Assembly (NCBI GenBank): GCA_965221345.1
Contig: CBDCSD010000002.1
Location: 2,108,001-2,172,000, forward strand
Direction: 5' to 3'
Length of the DNA: 64,000 bases
From: Bin5 sp965221345
GTDB lineage: Bacteria > Chloroflexota > Anaerolineae > Caldilineales > Caldilineaceae
Shown here: in pieces, positions 8,038 to 15,823 of the stretch
Numbering within the stretch: the first letter of the stretch is position 1
Layout: each line of letters opens with the position of its first letter
The notes under the pieces: generated by a model
The model's database searches: none
What the model saw: the letters and a program-made list of their open reading frames with translations, nothing else
What the model was told of the DNA's origin: nothing
Translations under genes and position numbers: made by a program

Positions 8038-8331
8038 ATGGTCAAGAAACGACGGCGACACACAGCGGCCTACAAGTTCCGAGTGGCGCTGGAGGCGGTT
8101 GAAGGCAGTAAGACGATCAGTCAGTTGTCGAGTGAACATGAGATTCATCCCAACCTGATTCGGGCCTGGAAACGGCAATTGCTGGAAGACGGGCCTCGGG
8201 TCTTCGCTACGAACGGCGAACGCAAACAAAAGGAGCAGGAGGCACAGGAAGCAGAACTTTATGAACAGATCGGGCGGCTCAAGATGGAACTTGAGTGGTT
8301 GAAAAAAAAAGTTACCCACTTCGGTCAGTGA
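8038..8331 (+). CDS. IS3-family OrfA
   Basis: 97 aa; HTH (TISQLSSEHEIHPNLIRAWKRQL) followed by a C-terminal zipper helix. It ends at a run of nine A residues (8302-8310). The orfB frame is open from this run onward. However, it is +1 (or -2) relative to orfA, not the -1 usual for IS3-family programmed frameshifting. Reinitiation at the ATG of orfB (8342), 10 bp after the orfA stop, is the alternative. Confidence 0.9.
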   Translation: MVKKRRRHTAAYKFRVALEAVEGSKTISQLSSEHEIHPNLIRAWKRQLLEDGPRVFATNGERKQKEQEAQEAELYEQIGRLKMELEWLKKKVTHFGQ

Positions 8332-8341
8332 GAGACGGCAT

Positions 8342-11300
8342 ATGGTCGAGGTAGCAAACCCGACTCTAAGTGTACGGCGGCAGGGTGAACTGCTCGGGCT
8401 CAATCGGTCGTCGTACTACTACCAAGCGGCGCCCGAGTCAGCACTGAACCTGCAACTGATGCGCCTGGTTGACGAGCAATTTCTGCGCACGCCCTTTTAT
8501 GGCTGGCGCAAGATGACCGCCTCTCTGCGCCGGCTGGGCTACGCCATCAATGGCAAGCGGGTCAGACGGCTGATGCGTATGATGGACATTCAAGCTATCT
8601 ACCCCAGGAGAAGCAGCAGTTCTCCTGGCAAGGGACACAAGCTCTATCCTTATCTTTTGCGCAACCTGCCGATTACCCACGTCAACCAGGTCTGGAGCGC
8701 AGACATCACCTATGTACCGATGCTTCGTGGCTTCATGTACCTGGTCGCTGTCATTGACTGGCACAGTCGCTATGTGCTCGCCTGGCAGCTTTCCAACACG
8801 CTGGACGGTATCTTCTGTCTCGATGCCCTGCGCCAGGCGCTCTGCAAGGGTCGGCCCCAGATCTTCAACACCGACCAAGGCGCACAGTTCACGGCCGATG
8901 CCTTCACTACCGCTCTGTGCGCAGCCAACATTCAGGTCAGCATGGACGGCCGCGGCCGCGCCCTTGACAACGTCTTCTGCGAACGCTTATGGCGCAGCGT
9001 CAAATACGAGAACATCTATCTTAACCAGTATGACACAGTGCGTCAGCTGCAAACTGGGTTGACCGCATACTTCGACTTCTACAACCATGGTTGGGTAGGT
9101 GAAGGGACGAGTTGTCTGAATTGATACTTTTTCCCTAAACCCCCCGTCAAACCGGACGTGATAGTTTCCCATCATCCGGCTTTCTCAGTTTTGCCACGCT
9201 GAGTGAGTTCTTTCTGGTATTCGTCCCACTCTGGTCGATGTACGCCGTTGTGAATGGCGTAATGACACGGCCAACATGTTGCCAGCGTTTTCCGTCTCAT
9301 AGCAATCATTTTCACCCTCCATGCGGGGAGTGATTTCTTGCCCTTTTTGTGCACCTTTTTCATGCGTTCATGGTGGTGCATTTCGACTGGACCATCTTTG
9401 CCGCACATTTCACATTTGTCAGCCCTGAGTCGGTTTATGGTTTCGAATCCTCTACCATGTACTTCCTCAAGGTTGTTTATGATCCTTGTGGGCAACGGGT
9501 TCCGTTTGAGCGGGACTGCTCCGTAGTATGAGACGAGCGGCTTCTTGCCATCCCTCTGTTGTTCCGCTTGGAACGCCTTGTAGGTGTTTTTACCGACCTT
9601 TCGGGTGTTGGCATATTTTAGTGCTGTCTTCTTGACAGACGTTTTATGCTTGTTGGCAAGTGTTCTCAAGAGGGATGTTTCGCATACCCATCTCACCTTG
9701 GAAAGCTTGTGGATGTTGTGAGCCATGCAGTAGTAGTTCACCACACCTCGGTACTCTGCCTGATAGTCTCTAACTATCTGGTAGTCGCTGTTGTTTAGCA
9801 TGTATGCTCGGTGTGTTGCTTTTCCTTTTCGGGTATACTCCCGCACGTACTCACTAACGACTTCTCTAGGAATGCCAAACCATACTTTTCCGTTTACACT
9901 TCTTTTGGTTTGAGAATACTGGATTCCTATGTTGTATCCTAGGAATCTAGCCTTCTTGGTTTTGGCATGCGTAATCAGTGTTTTCTCTTGGGACATTTCT
10001 AGGTTGAGTTTGTCCCTCAAGAATTTGCTGATTCTTTCCTTGATTTCCTCCGCCTCTTTCTTTGGGCCTGCGAAGCCGAGTATGAAGTCATCTGCGTATC
10101 TGATGTATTCCAATTTCCTGTATTCCGAGTCGTTGACCCTTTGTGCAGGTATTGTTTTCATCGTTCTGCGCAACATCTTGGCAGTCTCGAAGTCGCCTTT
10201 TCTTTTTGCTCTCCCTGTAGCTGTGTGGAGTCGCATATATTCAAGGTTACTTCTCCTCTTACCTCTTTCTTTGTGGCTGCGGTTGTAGCATGGCATTAGC
10301 TCTTGCTCTACCCATTTGTCTAATTCGTTCAGGTAGATGTTAGCCAGGAGTGGTGAGATTACGCCCCCTTGTGGTGTCCCACTGTAGGTGTCGTACTTCA
10401 TCTCCTTCTCCATATACCCTGCTTTCAACAAGCTCTTAATACTACAACCGCACTCTTGTTGGCCGAAGACCGAAAGAGTAAAAAGAGGCGCTGAAGTGGC
10501 TGCATTTGGGCCGTTTATGCAGTTCCGTGGTTGTTCAAAATGCGCTTTTGCACCCTCATTTTCGCCGGAAAAACTTCAGATTCGTGAATTGCGGTTGTAG
10601 TATTAACGAGTATGAGAAACTTGCTGTCTTTGATGTTTTCGGCCAGTATTTCTATAAGGGTTTTGTGGTCGATGTTGTCAAAGCAACCTTTAATATCCCC
10701 TTCGATGAACCATGCCGCCCCCTTGAACTTTTGCCTGACTTGTATCAAGGCGGTATGGCATCCTCTGCCTTGACGAAAGCCGTGGCTTCGTTCTGAGAAC
10801 TGTGGTTCATAGTAGGATTCCAGCAGTATTTTCATTGCGGTTTGAAGTTGCTTGTCATCCCCAGTGGGGATTCCTAGCGGTCTCATTTTACCGCCTCTTT
10901 TCGGTATGTATGTGCGGCGTGTCGGGTTCCATTTGTAGGTTCCCGTTTTGACTCTCTCGATGTTTCTCTCGAATCTCTTTCTCGAAGTTCCGTCGAGAGT
11001 GTTGTCATTTACACCTCTCGTGGTTGCGCCACGATTAACATAGATTTGCCCATACGCCATCTCGTGCAGACCGATGTTATATAACTGCCGGTGCAGCCTT
11101 TCTACGGGTTTGTGGTTCTTTCCCCTTTCACTCAGGACGTTGAGTACTGTTTCAGTTGTTCGCATCTCGCGCCCCCTCATCGTACTCTCAGTCATAGCTT
11201 CACCTGTCTCCTTTCCCCCTGTAAGTGGCTTTCCCACTTCCCCTGGTCGGTCGTTACTCCGACGAGTACCATGGAGACTCCGTACCCCTATGGTTCGCAC

Positions 11301-11806
11301 CACTTAGGGCATCCCATGTTCCGGTTCACAATCTCCGTAATAGCGACCCTTAGACTCCCTTTGGCGCATCCTTACCCTGCTTCGTTAGCAGGTTCTCCCC
11401 CGTTGTCAGGTTCCCACAGGCGTAGTATATTTCTGTGGGTGTGGTGGTGTCTGGATGTCTCTCAAATCCAGTCTTCTAGAGGGTTCGGGTGTCAGTCACG
11501 TTTCCCTTGGATGATGCTTTAATCCAGATGGACGCTAGGGTTCCTTTCATAGTCATAGGTCGCAGGTCTTGCCGGTCTAGTATTCTTGTGACTATCCTAC
11601 TCTCCGGCTTTACTGCCATGCTATTGTCCCCTTACTCTTTCGAGAACTCCCCCTGTTGCCAGGGTTCGGGTAAGACAGTTGACCTTTAGGATATCCTGCT
11701 CCTAAGCCTGATTTCTAGGCAAGTGATTGTGCCGTTCCACGGCGCACAGAGACCGCATCAAAGTCTCAACTATCGCACACCGGCTGAAGAGCACTTCGTG
11801 CTCTGA
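8342..11806 (+). CDS. IS3-family OrfB transposase, interrupted by the group II intron
   Basis: Coding parts are 8342-9089 and 11748-11806, which join to exactly 269 codons (268 aa). DDE catalytic core: WSADITYV, FNTDQGAQFT and RGRALDNVFCERLW. The join recreates the family-typical terminus FYNHERPHQSLNYRTPAE, which fixes the intron insertion point. Without splicing, translation stops within the intron (at about 9122) with a short aberrant tail. This is the healthier of the two copies. Confidence 0.88.
9172..11195 (-). pseudogene. ltrA: group II intron reverse transcriptase/maturase, split by a MITE
   Basis: Read in two frames: 11195 to about 10607 and 10439 to 9172. RT motifs in order: KMRPLGIPTGDDKQLQ, SHGFRQGRGCHTAL, AWFIEGDIKGCFDNIDH, TPQGGVISPLLANIYLNEL and the active site IRYADDFILGF. 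The maturase X region follows. The C-terminal En domain is of HNH type (CEMCGKDG...MHHHERM...CWPCHYAIHNG). Excising the MITE with one TTAA copy gives continuous KFLILVKSLLKAGYM text, so the interruption is the only visible defect. As it stands, protein synthesis would end shortly after RT block 4. Confidence 0.9.
10440..10602. mobile_element. 163-bp MITE with TTAA target duplication
   Basis: Perfect 13-bp terminal inverted repeats TACTACAACCGCA (10440-10452) and TGCGGTTGTAGTA (10590-10602). They are flanked by TTAA at 10436-10439 and 10603-10606. There is no coding capacity. Its removal restores the intron reverse-transcriptase frame, which verifies the boundaries. A four-base TTAA duplication fits several DDE families including IS701-type elements. 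The resident IS701 has different ends, so another element must be the mobiliser. Confidence 0.9.
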
Positions 11807-12440
11807 TCAGAGCCGACCGCATCCGTCTGGATGCACCTTATTTTTCCCGTTTCGTGGTCCAGACATTGGGACCCACCATACTAAAGTAAAAACAAGCGCA
11901 TGATAAAATTCCCCTTCATCATCTTCAGGGTTGGTTCGTTGAAGTTCTTCCAAATTTCCAGCGGCCCTGGCAGCTTCGACGTGATGAACAAATGCAAGCA
12001 ACTGGTGAAAACCCACCCAGTAGACCATTTGAGCAGCCAGTTCTTCAGGCGTGAACTTTGTTGAATCTTCCGGCCCCCGTTCTATCAATATACATTCTTT
12101 GAGTTCGATCAGAAGCCCAAGATACTTGTCTGCTTCATTAACACTATTCCGATCTGTAAACGGGCTGTCATCCATCTTTGCGAGCGCACTGGCTAGGTCT
12201 GACAAGCCACCTTTCGCCTATGGCGTCGGTTCTGTCGGCGCATTTTCTGGAATGGCGACGCAGGCAGACAGAATGATAACCGCAAGCAAAGCTGAAACCC
12301 GTTTAGCGTACCCTTTCATTTTCTGTTTCCTTTCGTATTTTGCACCTGGCTCTCTCTTGCTTATGAGAAGAATTCATCACCGAATCAGTTTACTCATGAT
12401 TCCGTGAATTGGGTGCAGCCCAGAATAGGGGCGAAGATGG

Positions 12441-12722
12441 TCATTTAGGGATTTTGTGCCAGCGGTCGCTGAGCAGGCGAGCACGGAGAGCAAGCATGGC
12501 CTGAGCGCCATCACGAGACCAGCGCATGCCAGCTTGTTTCATACGTTGTTGAATCAAGGTTTTGGCAGCGGATTCGACGGTGACGCTGCTGATGGGGAAG
12601 CCGACCTTTCGATAGGCAGCATAGTTCATGCGTCGTCGGTTTTTCCACAGATAGGCGACCGCCTGTTTGATTTCTGGAGGCGCGTCTGCGGGGTTGGGAT
12701 AGCGACGCAAGATGCGCTGGAT
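12441..12722 (-). pseudogene. ISKra4-family transposase, C-terminal fragment
   Basis: About 93 residues ending ALRARLLSDRWHKIPK. The segment GFPISSVTVESAAKTLIQQR followed by MKQAGMRWS is the C-terminal signature of ISKra4-type DDE transposases (variants of P-I-G-S-G-A-V-E-S). The 5' part is missing and the fragment is fused near 12722 to the beginning of an IS3 copy. It is a deletion or recombination scar between two elements. Confidence 0.75.
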
Positions 12723-12890
12723 AACCGGCTATTCGTCTTGCTGACTTCAGGCGCTTCCAGTGCAACCCGGAACTTGTAGGCAGCCGTGTGTCGCCGTCGA
12801 CTCTTGACCATTGAACTGGCCCTACACGTGCTTGGTGATCTGCTCCATTAATCGCTTTAGCTCGTGGTTCAGTTTTTGCGGCCCACTTCA
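12722..12890 (-). mobile_element. IS3-family left-end fragment (copy 3)
   Basis: On the minus strand it begins TGAAGTGGGCCGC at 12890. It includes the spacer and the first 27 or so codons of orfA (MVKSRRRHTAAYKFRVALEA from 12811), then breaks into the ISKra4 fragment. No orfB or right end is attached. The spacer closely matches copies 1 and 2 (GTGCTTGGTGATCTGCTCC block). Confidence 0.8.
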
Positions 12891-12964
12891 CAAATCCAAC
12901 AGTATTACTATGGAAGACTGCTACGAAATTTCCACGCAAATCCAACGAAAAAGGGACCCACGAT

Positions 12965-13087
12965 GTGGAATTCACACCCATCATCGAAACCATCGAGCCC
13001 TTCTGCTACGGCCTGATTCCATTCGCAGTACTGGCAGGTCTCCTCTACTTCGTCTACCACGTGATAAGGAAGATAAGAAAAAAGTAG
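12965..13087 (+). CDS. small single-span membrane protein, possibly truncated
   Basis: 40 aa from GTG 12965 to TAG 13087: an amphipathic start (VEFTPIIETIEPF), one hydrophobic segment of about 20 residues (CYGLIPFAVLAGLLYFVYHV) and a basic tail IRKIRKK. The frame is open upstream to the IS3 fragment end at 12890, so this may be the tail of a longer gene cut by IS3. Family not recognised. Confidence 0.4.
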   Translation: MEFTPIIETIEPFCYGLIPFAVLAGLLYFVYHVIRKIRKK

Positions 13088-13332
13088 GAGCCGACCCAAG
13101 GTCAGCTTCGCATCTAGGATATTCAACTCAAATCTGCTTAACATCCGGAATAAGTCCCGTTTCTTGCACTAAGCAGTTCGTTCCCTTTCTATACTGTCTC
13201 GTCTGAAACAACCGAACAAAGGACAAGCGTCCCGATCGAAACTATCGGGTGGCACAGGTGTTTTATAGAGTGACTTCATCTGTGCCTCCTTTGCTTCGCG
13301 AAAAGGAAAGGAGGGGGAGGAAGAACAGTCCT

Positions 13333-13572
13333 GTGGAAGAGAAAAGAGTATTAACTCAGGCTGCGGTGAGACTCGCGGCACTCATCGCGCTCATACTCTT
13401 CATTGAATTTGGGATAGTTACGAATAAATTCATATGGTATACTGCGCTCTTCTTGGTACCTATTAAAGTGTATCTATTCTTAACGTCAATTGATGTTCTC
13501 GCCTCATTGAAAACAGCATTGCAAAATTGGTTCGTCGTCCCCTTAATCAGATGGATCGGTCGAGGGGCATGA
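13333..13572 (+). CDS. small two-span membrane protein
   Basis: 79 aa from a GTG at 13333 preceded by purine-rich AAGGAGGGGGAGGAAG. Hydrophobic segments at about residues 12-30 and 34-55, then an amphipathic helix and a VPLIRWIGRGA end. An in-frame extension to 13249 is possible but lacks a ribosome-binding site. A rho-independent terminator follows. Function unknown. Confidence 0.5.
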   Translation: MEEKRVLTQAAVRLAALIALILFIEFGIVTNKFIWYTALFLVPIKVYLFLTSIDVLASLKTALQNWFVVPLIRWIGRGA

Positions 13573-13599
13573 CTGGGCAACCGCCAAATGAGCATGTCC

Positions 13600-13632
13600 A
13601 AGAGCCACTCTTAAATGGGGTGGCTCTTTTGT
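13600..13632 (+). terminator. rho-independent terminator
   Basis: Stem AAGAGCCAC/GTGGCTCTT (9 bp, 11-nt loop) followed by TTGTT. It lies 28 bp after the small membrane-protein gene ending at 13572 and just before a stranded IS3 end. Confidence 0.75.
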
Positions 13633-13635
13633 TCA

Positions 13636-13690
13636 GCATGGTGGGTCCCAATGATTGGAACCGGAATCGGGGAAGATAAGGTGCATCATC
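13636..13690 (-). mobile_element. solo right end of the IS3-family element
   Basis: ATGGTGGGTCCCAATGATTGG followed by a diverged GGAATCGGGG block and AAGGTGCATC, matching the right terminus of copy 1 (5200-5245) and the reverse of copy 2 (11830-11880). No transposase sequence is attached. It is one of three such orphan right ends in the window. Confidence 0.7.
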
Positions 13691-13780
13691 CCCGCTTGCA
13701 TTCAGGTTCATTTGGGGCGTTGGGGGTAAACACTGTTGGGTTGCCACGATGGTGGGGAACAAAAAGCACTGTGGGTAGAC

Positions 13781-13830
13781 AGAGGGGGACGTTGCGGGGG
13801 GTGTCCCCCCGCACAAGGGAGGCCGTTCGC
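13781..13830 (+). repeat. dispersed palindromic repeat, copy 2 of 4
   Basis: AGGGGGACGTTGCGGGGGG, then a shortened loop, then CCCCCCGCACAAGGGAGGCC. It lies about 70 bp beyond the last permease gene of the ABC operon (minus strand), a position where it could stabilise or end that transcript. Confidence 0.75.
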
Positions 13831-13901
13831 GGCGGGAAAGCCTGGGGCGAATGTGAGGGCGAGGATGGCGGCGTGTGCGTCAGGGAGCAGCGGGAAGGCG
13901 C

Positions 13902-14795
13902 CTACCCCTTCAGCCCAGTCAAAGCGATGCCGCGCACGAAGTTCTTCTGGAATATCAGGAAGACGATCAGCGGCGGTATCGAGACCAGGACCGAGCCGGC
14001 CATGACGGCCTGGTAGTCGGTGCCGCCGAAGCGGCTGGCCATGCGGGCGATGATGAGCGGGAGGGTCAGCTTCTTTTCCTCGTTGAGGATGACGAGGGGC
14101 CAGAGGTAGGCGTTGAAGGCGCCCAGGAAGACGAAGATGGCCAGGGCGGAGAGGATGGGCTTGGTCAGGGGTAGGATGATGTTGCGGTAAATGCCGAAAT
14201 CGCCGCTGCCGTCGATCTTGGCGGCGTCATATAGTTCGCGAGGGATGCCGTAGACGAATTGGCGGCAGAGAAAAATGCCGAAAGAGGAGAACATACTGGG
14301 CACCCATACACCCCAGAGGCTGTTGAGCAGGTTGAGTTCGCGCATGACGATGTAGAGCGGGATCAGCAGGGTAAGGAAGGGGACCATGGTGGTGGAGAGT
14401 ACGAAATAGAAGAGGTAGTCGCGGCCGGGGAACTCCAGGCGGGCGAAGATGAAGCCGCCCATCGATGCTGTGATGAGGACGCTGATGACGGTGCCGGAGG
14501 TGACCATGATGCTGTTGACGTAGGCGATGGGCAGGTTGGCGCGGGTGGGATCCATCACCATGAGATAGGCTTCCAGGGTCCACTTCTTGGGCAGGAGGGT
14601 GACGGGCAGGCTCAAGATGTCGGCGCCGGTCTTGAAGGAGGAGAAGAGGAGCCAGATGAAGGGGTAGAACATGGCGAAGCTGAAGAACGCCAGGATGAGG
14701 AAGACGACTGTCTTGGTCCACTTGCCCGAAACTATCCAGCGCTGGAAGGGGGATAAGGGTGTGTGCAGTCGGGTTGTGTCAGCGGTTCTGGCCAT
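13902..14795 (-). CDS. carbohydrate ABC transporter permease, MalG type
   Basis: 297 aa inner-membrane subunit, six predicted spans (first near residues 30-52, last near 263-284). The cytoplasmic EAA loop reads ELYDAAKIDGSGDFGIYRNI, ending in ILPLTKP, which contacts the ATPase. It begins 6 bp after the stop of the other permease gene. The operon has no ATPase gene, so a shared MsmK-type ATPase elsewhere would be needed. The substrate is probably a sugar or polyol by family (CUT1), not shown by the sequence. Confidence 0.9.
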   Translation of the reverse strand: MARTADTTRLHTPLSPFQRWIVSGKWTKTVVFLILAFFSFAMFYPFIWLLFSSFKTGADILSLPVTLLPKKWTLEAYLMVMDPTRANLPIAYVNSIMVTSGTVISVLITASMGGFIFARLEFPGRDYLFYFVLSTTMVPFLTLLIPLYIVMRELNLLNSLWGVWVPSMFSSFGIFLCRQFVYGIPRELYDAAKIDGSGDFGIYRNIILPLTKPILSALAIFVFLGAFNAYLWPLVILNEEKKLTLPLIIARMASRFGGTDYQAVMAGSVLVSIPPLIVFLIFQKNFVRGIALTGLKG

Positions 14796-14801
14796 CGGTT
14801 A

Positions 14802-15749
14802 TCAATGTTCCCATTGGATTTGCCAGCGGCGGAGTTGGAAGACGGTCGCGCCCAATAGCATTACGAATATAATCAGTGAGACGGCGGCGCCGTAGCCCAG
14901 ATTGAGGGCGCGGAAGCCCAATTCGTAGGTGTAGAGCGCCAGGGTGCGGGTGCTGAAGCCGGGCCCCGGTATGAGGAAGAAAGCCTCGAACATCTGCACG
15001 GTCCCGATCACGCTGACCACCATCTGATAGACGAGTACGGGGCGAATCAGAGGCATGGTTATTTTGAAGAAGGACTGCCAGAAACCGGCGCCGTCAAGAC
15101 GGGCGGCCTCGAACAGGCTTTCGGGCACGTCGTTTATGCCGGCCAGAAAGAGGACGATGCCGGTGCCCAGATGCGCCCAGATGATCACGGCGGTGATGGC
15201 CCACAGCGCCTGCTGCGGGCTGGCCAGGAATGGTTGCTCGGGCAGGCCGAGGCTGCTCAGTAGCGTGTTGAAGGCGCCGCCGGTGGGCCGGTACAGCCAG
15301 CGCCACAGATAGAGCGAGACTACCAGCGGTGTGATCACCGGCAAGTAGTAGAGCGAGAGATAAATGTTCTGCCATTTCCCGAGGATCTGGCTCAAGGCGA
15401 GCGCGAACAGGAGCGCGAGCGACAAGCCGAGGGCGATCTCAACCACCGAAAACAGCAAAGTCTTCTGCAGAGCCCACCAGAAGTATTGATCAGTAAAGGC
15501 TCTGCCAAAGTTGCGCAGGCCAACGAATTTGGGGGTGGTGATGAAATCCCAGTTCTGGAAGGCGAGCCAGATGCCGGTGCCAAAGGGGATGATAAAGATG
15601 ATGGTATAGAAAATCAGGATGGCGGCGGAGTAGATTAGCGCGAAGGGACTGGCGCGCCTGAAGCGCCGCCACAGACTGGCTTGGCTGCTGGCGGGCAGTT
15701 GCGGCAACGTTTGACCACCGGAGACGGGGTGATCTTGCAACGTAGTCAT
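14802..15749 (-). CDS. carbohydrate ABC transporter permease, MalF type
   Basis: 315 aa, with an N-terminal cytoplasmic extension of about 35 residues before the first span (FALIYSAAILIFYTIIF). Six spans follow, and an EAA loop SLFEAARLDGAGFWQSFFKI ending MPLIRP. It pairs with the MalG-type gene 6 bp downstream and with the binding protein gene upstream. The 74-bp gap to the binding-protein gene holds a very strong hairpin that probably sets lower permease than binding-protein levels. Confidence 0.9.
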   Translation of the reverse strand: MTTLQDHPVSGGQTLPQLPASSQASLWRRFRRASPFALIYSAAILIFYTIIFIIPFGTGIWLAFQNWDFITTPKFVGLRNFGRAFTDQYFWWALQKTLLFSVVEIALGLSLALLFALALSQILGKWQNIYLSLYYLPVITPLVVSLYLWRWLYRPTGGAFNTLLSSLGLPEQPFLASPQQALWAITAVIIWAHLGTGIVLFLAGINDVPESLFEAARLDGAGFWQSFFKITMPLIRPVLVYQMVVSVIGTVQMFEAFFLIPGPGFSTRTLALYTYELGFRALNLGYGAAVSLIIFVMLLGATVFQLRRWQIQWEH

Positions 15750-15771
15750 ACTTTTGTTTCCGCTGGTTGGC

Positions 15772-15801
15772 GGGCGCCGCGTACATGGGTACGCGGCGCC
15801 C
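15772..15801. promoter_or_regulatory. intercistronic hairpin between binding protein and permeases
   Basis: Perfect 13-bp stem GGGCGCCGCGTAC/GTACGCGGCGCCC with a 4-nt loop. It sits between the stop of the binding-protein gene (15824) and the start of the first permease (15749). Such stem-loops after binding-protein genes protect the upstream message and give differential expression. On the minus strand there is no U-run after it; on the plus strand a CTTTTTT tract follows at 15811-15818. Confidence 0.75.
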
Positions 15802-15823
15802 GTTCAGACTGTCTTTTTTGAGG

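Larger units (their letters stand above)
9090..11747 (-). mobile_element. group II intron inserted in IS3 orfB
   Basis: Minus orientation: the 5' boundary reads GTGCGCC (GUGYG consensus) at 11747, and the 3' boundary ends CCTACCCAAC at 9090. It encodes a LtrA-type reverse transcriptase/maturase with HNH domain. The intron is antisense to orfB, so it could not splice from the orfB mRNA, only from an opposite-strand transcript. Length is 2658 bp, or 2491 bp without the MITE and its duplicate. Conserved ribozyme domains V/VI should lie within 9090-9171, just before the 3' end; I did not fold them. Confidence 0.85.
7959..11880 (+). mobile_element. IS3-family insertion sequence, copy 2, carrying a group II intron
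   Basis: The left end TGAAGTGGGCCCC starts at 7959, the right end GGGACCCACCATA ends at 11880, and both are flanked by a 3-bp duplication CTA (7956-7958 and 11881-11883). Subtracting the 2658-bp intron leaves 1264 bp, matching copy 1 (1263 bp). With the intron removed, orfA and orfB are open, so spliced transcripts could in principle make transposase. Confidence 0.9.
7921..12319 (-). pseudogene. small lipoprotein gene split by IS3 copy 2
   Basis: Exon-like part 1 runs from ATG 12319 (with AAAGGAA upstream) to 11881; part 2 runs from 7955 to the TAA at 7921. Removing IS3 plus one CTA duplicate joins them into exactly 158 codons. The N-terminus MKGYAKRVSALLAVIILSAC is a lipoprotein signal with lipobox LSAC. 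Codon 34 is an in-frame TAG. The remainder is an acidic helical protein (LASALAKMDD, AADKYLGLL-like, EELAAQMVYWVGFHQL), ending HALVFTLESCQEAEGIDS in the restored version. It is therefore doubly broken: a nonsense codon and an insertion. Function unknown. Confidence 0.75.

Noticed and set aside
13781..14016. Plus-strand frames across the palindromic repeat into the permease gene
   Set aside because: They depend on the repeat's G-rich translation and run antisense to a clear ABC permease.
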